Counted from the stretch's first letter, positions 11,846-23,720 are shown. The stretch: DNA of 64,000 bases from Ascaphus truei (GCA_036426205.1 WSYH01001202.1:71185-135184); one strand, 5' to 3'. Numbers and translations: made by a program. Notes: generated by a model not told the origin, from the letters alone.

Positions 11846-12361
11846 ATGGCCGAAAGGCGTGGGAAGAGGAGGAGGTTGAGGTGGTACTGGTAGTCGTGTG
11901 AGTACGCGTCTGAGTGAACGTAGGATTAGGGGGGGGGTGCTGTTGCTGCGAGTAGACCGTGTTGCTGTGATGCGAGTGCTGTGATGGCTATCGCAGCGAG
12001 TGATGCTGATGGTGATGTGGGGTGTCTGTTGTGGTCTGGTGGGGTGTCTGTTGCTGGTGTGGTGGGGTGTCTGTGGGGCTTTTGTGTGGGGGGTCTGGTG
12101 GTGGTGGTGCTGCTGGGGTGTCTGGTTGGGGTGCGTGTCGCGGGGTGTTGGTGGTGGGTGGTTGGTTGGTGGTGGGCCGCTTTGGAGTCTCTTCTATTGG
12201 AAGACGGATAGTCCAGTCAGCGGCAGCCAAGCTCTGTGGCTGCACGTGGTCAGAGGAAATGTGTGGAGTGGCCACGTAATCCTCGTTTCAATGAAGAGGA
12301 AAACGAGTTCTTGTCAAAGGGATTTTGGAGCACTATGACGCTCTGTATGGGCATTTACTAG
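11846..12361 (+). pseudogene. SANT/Myb protein exon 1 (copy R)
   Basis: An ATG at 11,846 begins MAERRGKRRR, then a low-complexity stretch made of GTGGGGTGTCTG-like repeats (12,010-12,180). The clear part is the end of the exon: PRFNEEENEFLSKGILEHYD and the following ALYGHLL (about 12,285-12,360). This is the first half of the Myb/SANT-like DNA-binding domain found in the accessory protein of PIF/Harbinger elements. A strong donor GTAAGT starts at 12,362. A stop after the first 15 codons and the eroded repeat show the exon is no longer intact. The gene is co-oriented with the forkhead gene and convergent with the transposase. Confidence 0.62.
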
Positions 12362-12694
12362 GTAAGTCATATTTGATTGATTCTTCAAAGACATGTATCC
12401 TATTCATGTGGATGTCAATATCAAACTATTATTCTCTAATATCTACAATTAAAGTTAAGTGTACACACATAATCCTTGCTTTATAACGACCAATAAAAAT
12501 CAGTCTAAAAAGTTTGCACAGTTCATACAATATTCAGCAAGGTTCCTTAGATTTGTATGTTCCCAGTAAATGCTCATGTGGTACACATATTCAACCTAAA
12601 CAGCATGTTTGGTATCTCTTGGAACAGGTAGCAGTTTAGGAAAATGCTCGTTTTTCTAATAATAATTAACGTCATTTTTTGTATGTATTTCAAG

Positions 12695-12872
12695 GGCGGA
12701 CAAGTTCAGCATAAAAAAAAGAATGGTGGGATCAAATAACATTGGCTGTGGCTGTGTGTGGTAATCATGTCAGGGACCGGGCGAATTGTCGGAAGAGATT
12801 CGATGATATCAGGGCAAATCAAAGAAAAATACAATCACAACGGATGCATGCTTCTGCCACTGGAGGTGGGCC
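12695..12872 (+). pseudogene. SANT/Myb protein exon 2 (copy R), interrupted by an insertion
   Basis: After the acceptor TTTCAAG the phase matches exon 1. The frame gives GRTSSA, then a TAA, then KKEWWDQITLAVAVCGNHVR and DRANCRKRFDDIRANQRKI. This is the second half of the SANT-like domain, with the Trp pair and the Cys-Arg-Lys-Arg recognition stretch. It ends ASATGGGP at the insertion site. Beyond the insertion the frame resumes at 14,041 with PAQALMNS and a MEEQMRENFLPVV-like block up to about 14,150. The in-frame TAA and the 1,154-base insertion disable it. The GGGPP-AQAL linker is typical of this protein family in amphibian Harbinger copies, as far as I recall. Confidence 0.65.
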
Positions 12873-14026
12873 AAGTAAAGAAAAATAACAATAGCGCTCT
12901 AACAACCTTAAAATGACAATACAACATATAACTACAAATATGGTGAAAGAAAAACAATAATGGTGATAATCCTACTTAAAGTGTTTTAAAATAACATAAA
13001 GTGACCAAATAGTGAATAAAAAATTTTGAAACAAACTTAACCCTTGAAAAAAGACTGTTTCACTCGTCTTGCATCAGATGATCTTCCAAAAATCAGGGGA
13101 GCTTGTCTCGTGGTTATGAAAATAAAGAAACATTACATAGTACAGTAATGTTATAAACAATGATTGTTTGCAAACAAGGCTCAAAAGTGACTACTCACAT
13201 AAAGCTGTCAAATTGGGCAGTCATCCAAATAAGGGTGGATGCCGCCTGTGTATACAGCAGCCACCAGCCCCACAACTCCCAGAAAAAAAGAAAAAAGGAC
13301 CATATAATGCAGATGGTATGTATTAAAAAGGGGATTCAAGAAATGAGGCTTAACACTATAGACGAGGTTAGCAGTATAAAATTGTGGATAGTGGGTGCCG
13401 TTGGTTGCGATCCTCAGGGTTCCTCGCTATCCGCTGCTCAACCGGAAAAAACTTGCGTCTACGCCAGGGTCCCGTCACGTCACTTCGTGTATTGGGAACC
13501 TCCAGATCAGATGGTAAGCAAGGCAAAAGCGTAGAGTATTTCAGCCCACACCAAAGAGGAAGAACGCCGGAGATCAACCCTTACCATCTGATCCGGAGGT
13601 CCCAATACACCGGAAGTGACGTGACGGGAGCCCGGCATGGACGCGAGTGTTTCCGGTTGAGCAGCGGATAGGAGGAGGAACTCTGAGGATCGCGACCAGA
13701 CGAGCACCCATAATCCACAATTTTATACTGCCTACCTCGATCAATATAAAGTGGAAGCCTGCATTTCTTGAATCCCCTTTTTAATACAATACCATCTGCA
13801 TTATATGGTCTCTTTCTTTTTTTCTTGGAGGTTGGGGCTGGTGGCTGCTGTATACACAGGGCGCATCCACCCCTTAGTGGATGACTGCCGAATTTGACAG
13901 CTTTATTGTGAGTAGTCACTTTTGAGCCTTGTTGCACAAATCACTTGTTTATAACATTACTGTACTATGTAAGGTTTCTTTATTTCATAACCACGAGACA
14001 AGCTCCCCTGATTTTTGGGAGATCAA
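12873..14026. mobile_element. Foldback insertion with 14-base target-site duplication
   Basis: The sequence ACTGGAGGTGGGCC occurs at both borders (12,859-12,872 and 14,027-14,040), and copy L has it once with no insert. The insert begins with about 206 unique bases. It then forms a long imperfect palindrome: 13,079 to about 13,520 pairs with about 13,585 to 14,025. Both arms carry the same AAAATCAGGGGAGC end, the same pyrimidine/purine tract and a common GC-rich centre. Open frames on either strand mirror each other and are not convincing genes. The long duplication length points to target-primed retro-insertion rather than a cut-and-paste MITE. Confidence 0.7.
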
Positions 14027-14159
14027 ACTGGAGGTGGGCCGCCAGCACAAGCTCTAATGAACTCCATTGGAGGAGCAGATGCGGGAAAATTTTCTTCCTG
14101 TCGTGTGGAGGGTTTGCCAGGGGATAGATATATACGGAATTTATTCAGCTCAATTTCCA

Positions 14160-15835
14160 CCAGGTGACAAATGTTACTGTACTACGCGTGTCGTATGTTA
14201 CAGTTCTTATCTATATTTCCGCGTGAAACTTAAGGTCTCCCCAATAAGTATACCTACAATATATCTGTGATATGTCTCCTCGACAGCTATCTATCTACCT
14301 ATCTATCTATCTATTATCATCTATCTATCTATATATCAGCTATCTATTACATATATAATATTAAAATGATATAAAAAAAAAAATATATATATATTATAAT
14401 AATATAATTTATATACAGTTGTCTTAAAAAAAAAATATTATATATATCTATGTGTGTTTGGAAACATGTATTGGCTCAGCTATCGTGGATGACATCATTA
14501 TGAGTAAACATACACAACATTGACCTGCATGAAGGGATTCTGTGTAATGATCTCCAAAAACACACACTGCAACCTTCTACTTTACAAAGCATTCAACATC
14601 TTTGCCCTATAGTTGAAAGCTGAATGTATGTGTGAATCTTTTTACAAACAATGGGTTAAAATGCATAACCACAAAGCACACACGCACTCATTCTTTGTCA
14701 CAGTAATGTATAACTTCGTTATACTGTGTCTGGGCACACAAATGCATATTCACTATTTCATGTATGTGTCGATACATATATATACATATAATATATATAT
14801 TATAGATTAGTGATAATCTATGTTACACCTAAACAGGCCATTACTACCAATCAGTTTGCATGGAATATTGAGCATTCAAAGGTGAACATAAATAATTTGC
14901 ACAAAACAATTTCGTTGTTTTATAAAGCTCTTTTTTCGCTTCATTAGTATAATGTGAGCATAAATAGGAACATGTACCATATGGTATTTAATTGTGTTCA
15001 TATGTAGCTCACTTCATATTTTTATTTCGATCATGTACACGGTGTGTGAAACCAGCTGCAATTAATATGTAATCAGCATAGAGGTGAACATAGGGGGTGG
15101 TGGTGTCGGGCACAGAGCCAGATCACAGGGTCATGGTAGGGTTAAGTTTTGTGGGGGCTTACAGGTGGTAGAAGCAAATAAAAAGGTAGGGGGGTGTCAA
15201 GTCTTGGGGGAGGGGCTACAGTTATTAGAAGCTGACAAGGTGAACAGAAGTTCATCACATTATTTGAAATGGTAATTATCTTACCATTTCACCCACCAGT
15301 CCACTATATATTAAAACGTACGTTAGTCATTGTTCACTCATATATTCTTTAACGTTATAGATACGCCACCTTATCACACCAGTACCATGTGAGCTACACA
15401 CTGCATGTGTTGTGAGTGTCAGCCACATTGAGTGCCTAAACCGCTTCTCTAAATGTTCGGACAGATCTCTAAACACATTCATACAATTTCCACAATTAGA
15501 TGCTGAATTCTAAGCAGAGTCAATTTGCTTTCATGGTAGTGATGTACATTATTCTAGTTAGATTACCACACAACATATGCAGTGTATGTAAAACAGAACA
15601 CTTAATTTTACAACGCATTCTGCTGATGAACATTGCATGTTGTATGGTGTTTAAAATAAATGTGCCGATTGGTTACATGTACATTTATGTTAAGAAGGTA
15701 ATATACAGATTGCCCTAACCATATCATTGTGATTTTGTTATGTGATGCTGATATTTAGCATAACTACTCCCACTACAGATACTTATGTTAATTATGTACA
15801 CATGACAATTAAATTCTGATATATTCTTCTATTAG
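14160..15835 (+). other. Intronic part of element R, no gene seen
   Basis: AT-rich sequence with a CTAT microsatellite (14,284-14,345) and an AT/poly-A tract (14,340-14,450). Blocks at about 15,050-15,720 match L at 7,600-6,930 in reverse, including the GGGTCATG and AAAACGTACGTTAGTCAT-like stretches. Conservation of these blocks is equal to that of other non-coding parts, so I infer intron. Confidence 0.5.
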
Positions 15836-15837
15836 TT

Positions 15838-17220
15838 GCTCCTGCAGTCCTGTGTCACCTGACACTGAACAGTCTCATCACCTGTCTCACAAGGTCATCA
15901 TCAAGAATGGAAGGTAAGTGTATGAGGTGCAGCACATATAATAGGTACATTTGAAGAATTATTTTTGCACTGCAAAATAAATGCCTTTCACATGTAATGA
16001 ACTTCACATCAGTTATTGTCACAGAGAGATGTAGTGTTTCTGAAAACATGTATTGTCTGTGTTTTAAAGTATCAGCTAGGAGTTGTGATGTTACAAACAA
16101 CCTTTAATTCATTCTTTTCACACTGAGTCGAAACATCATTGTACTTCAAGCATCATCTTTTAATTGGACACAAATAAAATTTTTGGAAACATGTTATGTG
16201 TTCCACTATGAGAACAACTATCATTATTGTGAAAACAAAGTGAAAGTTCCATGGCAGTTCATAATGTCTTTCTTTATTTGTAGAACCAGATGTTGCCGCC
16301 TCAAGGACAAATTCACTCAAGTGACCATGAAGATGTTGACACCTCCTGGATTAACACAGCATTCAAGTTCACCTGCTCGTGACACATACTCAGCTATTTC
16401 AGCTTCTGAAGAACGAATCTGGGGGAAGAAAATCATCGCCATTCAGAAATGATGTAATGCTTGAAAGGATGATGTCACTGCATGAAAGGATGCATGAAAG
16501 GTCAATATCAGAAATGTCACAAATTAAAAAAGTCATCATCCAAGTTCGTAAAGAACCAAAATGTGAACAGGACAACAAGCACTAGTTGAATGTAAGCCAA
16601 GCAAATCAGGTTGGAGTGACAGAAAGAGAACAATTCCACTTTACCCCATCAGAGGATGGATCTTTACATGCTGCTACTTTTTCTCCAGAGTCATCAGTTC
16701 TTCATTCCCCAGTTCAGGATGATACCGGTATAGTAGGTGCAAGTTGTGCAGGTCTGTCAACAGCAAACGCTCTACTCTGTTCAAAATATGGAACCGACAC
16801 CTACAAATGAGACACGCAAAAGAAAGTTAGGGCAACAATTACTAATAAACAACTTTGGAAGAAGATTAAAACAAAAAAACAAGAAAGTGCTCCACCATCA
16901 CTCTTGCAATTTTTATCAAGTGTTTCACAACTGCCACAGGCCAACACAGTGCCCTGAACTTCCACAAGCCCACACCCAGTGCCCCTGAAATGCCAAGGCC
17001 ACACCCAGTGCCACTGAACTGCCACAGCCCAACTTAGTGCCCCTGAAGTGCAACAGCCCACACTTAGTGCCACTGAAGTGTCACAGCCCACACCCCGTGC
17101 CACTGAACTGCACAGGCCAGTACAAGTGGTAAAGTTAAGGGAGAGTACTTGGCAGAGGGAATAGGCAAACACAACAGCCAACAAGAGCGCCTGTGACTTG
17201 CTCTCAAAAGGATAAAAAAA
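15838..17220 (+). pseudogene. C-terminal exons of the Harbinger-type SANT protein (copy R)
   Basis: A short exon at about 15,838-15,914 follows a pyrimidine tract and ends at a GTAAGTG donor. A long exon follows the acceptor TTTATTTGTAG near 16,282. It shows SPFRNDVMLERMMSLHERM and RSISEMSQIKKVIIQVRKE (16,440-16,560), an amphipathic coiled-coil-like tail like those of Harbinger SANT proteins. FTPSEDGSLHAATFSPESS follows, then a basic patch RKRKLGQQLLINNF (about 16,810-16,860). The last part, 16,930-17,110, is a decayed Pro/His/Cys-coding form of the 33-base minisatellite. Stops and frameshifts separate these blocks. The function would be DNA binding and recruitment of the transposase. Confidence 0.6.
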
Positions 17221-17772
17221 AAAATAATCACATTCACTAAATTTGTGGGGTACTGGTGTTGTTTACTGCAGACTATTTCATGCATAGTGTATGTATGATC
17301 TGTACAGATGCTTGATAACATTCAAGTATGCCCTTGTACACATGAATGTTTATAAATGCTCACTGACTGAATGAAGGCATATTTTATAACATATGAATAT
17401 CTATTTCATCAGTTGATTCATGGTTAAACAATTACACACTTGGCATGTTAATGGAAGATGACATTCACTTAGCTCTTGTTCAAGATGAGATGTATTTGGG
17501 TTATTTTGTTAATGTAGATAGTCATTTATTGTAATATTATTGACATACAACTTTAATAAGTACCATATAACAGCATACATTTTAATGATATGTTTTCTGT
17601 GTTCTTAAATCTGTAAGACATTACTACCTATTAATTCTTTCATAGTTAAATGTTGGCATGTGATCCTGTATGATTTTTGGTTACAATAATAGATCTGTAA
17701 GGCTGTATGAATATATCTGTAGTCTCTCTGTATCTCTATCATAATAGTACACACACGCACACACAACATACA

Positions 17773-17776
<4 letters not shown>

Positions 17777-17818
<42 letters not shown>

Positions 17819-17829
17819 TGTGTTGTGTG

Positions 17830-17862
<33 letters not shown>
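17777..17862. repeat. TG dinucleotide microsatellite, with AT repeats after it
   Basis: Two runs of TG (about 17,777-17,816 and 17,831-17,861) joined by a short degenerate bridge. TA repeats follow at 17,870-17,888 and 18,124-18,150. Open frames through it on both strands are artefacts of the repeat. Confidence 0.95.
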
Positions 17863-17863
<1 letters not shown>

Positions 17864-18364
17864 TAACTGATATATATATATATATATAACTGATATATAT
17901 AGGCCATAAAGGCCTGTACTATTCATTCTGATTATATATATATTATATATAGAGTGCAAAACTAAAGGCATAGATGTGTGTAAGCAGGCCTTGTTGTAAT
18001 CATATTAAAGTTAAATACAGCTGAGTGAATTAGGGGCTCACTCATACTGATACCATAATTGTAGCAAGTGTCCTAACATATATATCTCATTAACACAAGG
18101 CCTGTTTGCTGACAACACTGGCAGATATATATATATATATATATATATGGGCGGCCTTGTGTTACTGAATACACTTTTTTGATATCATACCTGCAGTGTG
18201 CTGTCTCTTTTTGGCTATCAGGATCCCCTGGTCTCCATATGTCTACATACTCTCTATGGGACAAGCATCTGCCTCCTGCAACAAAACCGTGAGTGCTAAT
18301 CTCCATACCTGACTAATTATATATATATATATTTATTTATATATCTATATATATCTAAATATCA

Positions 18365-18388
18365 AGAGAGACAAACAGAGAGAGTCAA

Positions 18389-18433
<45 letters not shown>

Positions 18434-18500
18434 AACAGAGGGAGAAACAGAGAGAGAAAGAGAGAGAAAAACAGAAAAAGAGACAAAGAGAGAGATGTGT
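18365..18500. repeat. GAGA-rich microsatellite
   Basis: Purine tract of GAGAGA with AAC and AAA interruptions. It is the counterpart of the CT tract at 130-192 in L and sits about 300 bases upstream of the forkhead frame. Confidence 0.9.
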
Positions 18501-18808
18501 GTGTATGGTTAATTTTAGCTAAGTGAAAGTAGAAATCTGTTCATCATAGCACTGTAGATGATTTCACACACATTGTTATTGTAATTAAAAGAGTAAACTT
18601 GTTTTGCACATTTTGATTGCCTAAGCAAAAAGTAAAGTTTCGATTCCTGTGAAAAGAGGGTATCTTAGACAAAGAATTTCAGCCAATTATTGTAACAAAT
18701 TTCTTGTGGGAGAAAACCTAGGCGTATAACTGTTAGGTTGTATTATAACCTTGGAACAAACCGCGAAGATAACATGTAACTATTCACACATTCAGCAGAC
18801 ATCCGTAA

Positions 18809-19486
18809 GTGTTCAACTTAGACACTGTACACTTGAAGAGAGAAGAATTGGCAGGATCTTCCACATTGCACAGCCATCCACGTAAATCATACAAATTTTT
18901 GATTTATGACGCAATCGAGTCAACGCCACAGAAAAAGGCAACCGTGGGGGAAATCTATGACTTGATCCAAAACAAAAATCCATACTACCAAGAACCAGCC
19001 AAACAAAGAAATTTTAAAACTTCTGTACGTTTCACTTTATCCGCAAATGAATGTTTTGAGCGTGTCCATGATCGTCAAGATCAACGATATGGATGCTGGC
19101 ATGTTGCTTCATCATTTAAACTTACCATGGAACATGGAACATATCTTCTGTTAAATAGCATATTTTTGCCTAATACCAGTTACATTGAAGCCGCACAGAC
19201 TGTCGCGTCTGCTGATATACCTGCACCGTCCATTCATCAAGACCAGATGCAAGATGGACATAACTACTATGATATGTATCCAAACTTATATGGCCAATAC
19301 GAATGTGGATGTGAAAACAACCAACAACTGTACGTACCTCCGGACGTCTTGTTTGAAGAAGCCACTGCAGATCCATATGACGGCCTCACGGAGATGTGTC
19401 TGATTCAGGATTCAATGGTATCCTCAACCATGGATGATACTGTTGTGCCTTCCTGGAGCGAGTTGTTGCAGCCAAATCAGTTTTGA
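18809..19486 (+). CDS. Divergent forkhead-domain protein
   Basis: Forkhead proteins bind DNA through a winged helix. This single 225-codon frame carries the domain at residues about 25-100: RKSYKFLIYDAIESTPQKK, then the helix 2 region (ATVGEIYDLIQNKNPYY) and the recognition-helix region (FKTSVRFTLSANECFERV), then the wing with DQRYGCWHV. The rest is acidic and Asp/Glu-rich at the C terminus (PPDVLFEEA to SWSELLQ), possibly a transactivation tail. The canonical NSIRHN of the recognition helix is TSVRFT here. The frame opens after a stop at 18,806 with no ATG until residue 107, so the start is unknown: an upstream exon or a lost start. The closest family I can suggest is the amphibian FoxH1/FAST-3-like group (inference). 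The frame is uninterrupted, unlike the flanking SANT gene. Confidence 0.8.
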   Translation: MFNLDTVHLKREELAGSSTLHSHPRKSYKFLIYDAIESTPQKKATVGEIYDLIQNKNPYYQEPAKQRNFKTSVRFTLSANECFERVHDRQDQRYGCWHVASSFKLTMEHGTYLLLNSIFLPNTSYIEAAQTVASADIPAPSIHQDQMQDGHNYYDMYPNLYGQYECGCENNQQLYVPPDVLFEEATADPYDGLTEMCLIQDSMVSSTMDDTVVPSWSELLQPNQF

Positions 19487-19749
19487 CTTCTACAAGAATG
19501 GTAAATACAAATTTCGTTATGCCTTTACTCAGATTATATATGTGTACATTAATAATATACACAATTTGTTAGCCAAATGAGTGGATACAGCATAACATTG
19601 CAGACAGCCTTACATGTAGCGTGCACAAAGACATTATTTCCTATAACAATATACTACATGACGAACCATTAGTACACATTGGTGACGGAGTCCTAAATCA
19701 TAGATTATTATCGCTTTTAAAGTGTCATTTCAACATGTTACACTAACTG

Positions 19750-19770
19750 TAACACACACACACACACACC
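19750..19770. repeat. CA microsatellite
   Basis: Short CA run about 260 bases after the forkhead stop codon. Confidence 0.85.
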
Positions 19771-19859
19771 TCATTGTTTAGCATTCAACATATAAAAACA
19801 AAGTGTCGCCCACATATGACATGGGAACGTGGTCATGTCCCATGGCGTCCTTAAAAAGG

Positions 19860-20320
19860 TTACCGATGCAAGGCCCACCCCCAACCGACGTGCGCGCGTG
19901 AAACAGTATTGGCTGTGCCCGTAGCTTATTGTTGCCGTCAGTGCAGTGTGTCATGCGCGCGCGTCGGTGGGGCGGTGCGTGCACAGCGCTGGAGGCCAAT
20001 GTTCATTCAGTGGGAGGGGTGTTTGGGTGCATTTCACGGTGCCTTAACATGATGTCACACGTATTTTGTTCGCTCATTGGCTGATCGTCCGTTTTTGCCG
20101 TGGGCACACGTCCGTTTACAAAGTTTAGATATGTACGTGTGTAGAAGTGAATTTGTTTCGCTTCCATATCACAACTTTCAGCCATGATATGCGTACTGCT
20201 AGCAGCACCATGGAGGTACATGTATTGAATGCACAGCGTACACATTGTTTTGTGCATGCGCTAAGACTTAATCCACACATTCGTGACGTGCGCGCGCAAC
20301 AGACGTTGTGCGCGCACATT
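19860..20320. promoter_or_regulatory. CpG-rich stretch downstream of the forkhead gene
   Basis: GC- and CpG-rich sequence with several GCGCGC strings (near 19,895, 19,955 and 20,290-20,310) inside an otherwise AT-rich region. It could be a CpG-island promoter for an unrecognised transcript or an internal regulatory block of the element. I see no exon that clearly starts here, so the assignment is weak. Confidence 0.3.
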
Positions 20321-20329
20321 ATTATGTAT

Positions 20330-22400
20330 ACAGGCACCGGAACAAACATATCAGTAGTAATGCCAGCAACGCCATTTTAAAAATTAGATAGTTCTGTATC
20401 TTTACTTTTATCCTTGCAGTTTAAACATATACGTAACTTATGCGTGAATATCCACAATCATATAGAGATGTGTTAAGCGTTGTCATGCTGAAACATAGAT
20501 AAATGTGCCAGCTTTGAACATCATGTGTTTGCTGTATTTCACAGATGTCGAGGATGAATACATGGGACCAATGTATGATTTCAGATGGGACAATCGTTAT
20601 TAGATGATTGTGACGACTAGCGAACAACTATTATAATAAATATGTAACAATGCTTTCAATGATTGGTGCGCAGATTAACAATCACTACATAATGTTATCC
20701 TGTTGTGCAAATATTTACTATGCACTTAATTATCATAATGATGTTGCTAAGCACTGAAGTTAGATCTTTTATTCATAAATTTTAAATTTCTACTAACATT
20801 ATATGTATTGTCATGTGATATATGCTACCCACATTATCACTCAGCAAACACATTAATCTACTATATATTATATTCTCACGTGTGACTAGTCAAAGAATGT
20901 AAATGCTACATAACACGTAGACATTGTATCTGAACGTACACAATAACAATAGGGAGGTGATAGAAACTTTTTAGTCGTGTGAATGTTATATTATCACCTA
21001 GGTTTTAGTGGTAACCTAACATGCATGAGCTAATGAATGTTAGGTACAGATCATTAAACGATGAACATTTGTGTGTACATTTAATTCACACGAGTAACTA
21101 TAGTTTAGTGTTATTAGTAAACGTTCAACACATACATAGCTAAGTTACGCCGATGATAAAAACAACATTATTATGTAGGTTTATATTATTTCTGGTAGAA
21201 ATACATGCATCACACAAAAACTAAAACACACACACACTATGTTGCTGAAATGTGTGCGTATGTAAATGTCTACTTCATTTATGTTCATATGTTGACAGTA
21301 GTTATAAAGGATCATGATCATTATGAATAAGTAACGTGAATGAAATTAAAATTTTATTAACTACATTGTCATTGTGTTGAATGATTTAGGAAAAGTTGAG
21401 AATTCAAAGAACTATACTTTGGAATGGTGTTAACATTTTGACAAATGTCAGATGTACGTCAAATCAGCACACATCTTTCACTTATACATACACATGTGAC
21501 AATGTAGTAATCAAAATGAAGATGAAGTGAGAGTATAAATAATCACATACATTGCCATGTTAATGATGTTTACCACATTTGGGTCATTTCATACAAACAT
21601 GCATTGAGTGTTAACATCGCTCATGTGCATGAATGGATGTTGTTACATTGTCAAAATTACATGTTATGTAATGTACGTACTGATTTGAAAACACTCTGCA
21701 CAATAACCACCAAGTGTAGATAAACGCACGGACACAATACAGAAACGACATTTTTCAATTGTCACATCTTTTTCATTACGTTCTCTTTATACATCCTGTA
21801 ACTATACCTGTATCGAGGTTTGCACATCTTATTACAGATGTGAACTATACCTGTATCGAGGTTTGCACATCTTATTACAGATGTGAGCAGTCCTTGGAGT
21901 GATATACCTTGAAAAAGAAAACATGAATGAATATAAATCATTGTCATGACATGTTCATTAAGGTAAGCAACACACAGAAGTGACACATTTGTTTGTGATA
22001 TGAAACAAAATCTAGAATACGTCAAATATGATCTTAAATACACAATAGTCTAAACATCATTGTGACACACATGTCACACTCCAAAAGAAAAATTGTATGT
22101 AACTATATTGCACTAGCTATTGGCTATCGACATAGTAGGTTTATTGTGTATGCATAACCAAAAAGAGCATGTACAGAAAATATAGATTTAGTACACATTA
22201 TTTCCTCACGTACATACAACACCTTTTAGTGGTAAGAAGTATAATACAACCTGTTGATGAATGACATACCGGTGCCACATGCAATTGTCCACACAGCAGA
22301 GAACAGAAAGGTGTGCGAACCATATTCATCTGTTTCCTAAGTGAATGGTATTTGAACACATGTAATTATCATTACAATGAATTAATACATCTATGTAGTA
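20330..22400. other. AT-rich interval between forkhead and transposase genes
   Basis: About 2 kb with no recognisable coding sequence on either strand. The only structure I see is a tandem duplication at 21,800-21,885. Confidence 0.55.
21800..21885. repeat. Exact tandem duplication of 43 bases
   Basis: Two identical adjacent units, 21,800-21,842 and 21,843-21,885, each starting AACTATACCTGTATCGAGG. No divergence is visible between units, so the duplication is recent. Confidence 0.9.
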
Positions 22401-23720
22401 CTATGAACATATATGTATTTGCTTACAAGAAAAATATGTGTTTATGACATTCCGACGTGTCTCCACACCACAGGCTATTTGTTCAATGTCAGCTGGTAAA
22501 TTTACAGGATGCTCCTCCTCCAAGCCCTGACGTATGTCTGTTTCTAAATTATTGCGGAGTGCCAGATTGTACAAAATGCAACATGCAATTATAATATCTG
22601 ACACTTTAGCAGGCTTATATTGAAGTGCCCCACCAGTTCTATCTAAACACCTGAATCGTGTTTTCAGAAGCCCAAATGTCCTCTCTATGATGGATCGTGT
22701 AGATATATGTGCCACATTATACCTCTCCTCTGCTTCACATTGAGGGTTTGCCACTGGGGTCAACAGCCACGGCCTAATTCCGTATCCTGAGTCACCTATA
22801 ATCCATCGTGCACAAATATGATACAATTTGTTTTAACATTATTAAATTCAACATTTCATAGAAAAACAAGAGTTGTTTGTTAACACATCATAATATGTAC
22901 TCACCCACCAGCCAACCATGCTTCGAAAGCATGGAAGACTGATGAGTTTCTCAGGATAGAGGAATCGTGACTGTAACCAGGGAATTTGGCTACCACATGC
23001 ATAATCTTCATTGTGGCATCGCATACCACCTGTACATTCAGTGAATGGTAGTGCTTACGATTGCGGTAAGCATGCTCACTCTGACTAGGCGGGATTAAAG
23101 CAACATGGGTGCAATCGATTGCACCCATCGCACTTTGTATCCCGGCTATGGCATAAAAGCCATTCCTCACTTCCAGCCACTCTGTGTGCTCTGTAGGAAA
23201 ATGAATATAATTCCTAGCGTGTCTATTCAGTGCACATAGAAACTGGGTAAAGGCCCGCGAGAATGTAGATTGCGAGACCCCGCCCACTATGCCCACAGTT
23301 GTCTGGAATGACGTGGAAGCAAGATAATGTAATGAGCACAGCGTTTTAACAAGCCCAGGGACTGCACGACCTCTGGCTGTCACAAAATCTAAATCTACCC
23401 GTATCTCTTCATAAAGAGCTAAGATTGCTGCTGAACTCAAACGATACGATAATCTCCTCCTCACTCATCCCATCTAACATGGTTCTCTCCCTGTACAAAC
23501 GAGGACGAGGCACAACTTCTCTCCTCTCTCTTCTCCTCTCATCTCCTTGTCCTCTCCCTCGCCTTCTCCCTCTCCTCTCCGCATCTTTGTCCCTGTCCCT
23601 GTCTCTGTCCCTGTCCCTTACTTGGCCTGTGACATCCTGTCCCTCAGCTAGCCTCTCCTCCAATAGAATCTTCCTCCGTCTCATGAACATTCGTATAATT
23701 TTCAGGTCTGTAGCTGTCAA
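22401..23720 (-). pseudogene. PIF/Harbinger (HARBI1-like) DDE transposase, nearly intact
   Basis: The enzyme cuts and joins the element ends. On the minus strand an N-terminal part (ATG at 23,690; Arg/Asp-rich, then RPRLYRERTMLDGMSEEEI) runs into a one-base frameshift near 23,440-23,450. The main frame (23,464-22,901) continues with RLSSAAILALYEE, GGVSQSTFSRAF, the first catalytic Asp in MGAIDCTHVAL and the second in KFPGYSHDSSILRN. A 113-base GT-AG intron (22,908-22,796) joins it in phase to GDSGYG and to SIIERTFGLLKTRF, which supplies the catalytic Glu; the frame ends at 22,401. Apart from the frameshift, all three catalytic residues are present. The gene is convergent with the SANT and forkhead genes of the same element. 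Confidence 0.85.
22796..22908 (-). other. Candidate intron in the Harbinger transposase
   Basis: Minus-strand donor CTG|GTGGGT and acceptor TTATAG|GTGACT join phase 1 to phase 1 and rebuild AWLAGDSGYG without a stop. The more consensus-like GTGAGT two bases further would cause a stop. Because an alternative W-I-I-GDSGY reading exists upstream of the acceptor, the donor choice is not certain. Confidence 0.5.

Noticed and set aside
13160..13937. Two similar 118-124-codon frames on opposite strands
   Set aside because: They are the mirror images expected from the palindromic insertion; neither has a recognisable domain.
17681..17971. Open frames over the TG/AT microsatellites
   Set aside because: Dinucleotide repeat translations (Cys-Val or Thr-His runs) with no other content.
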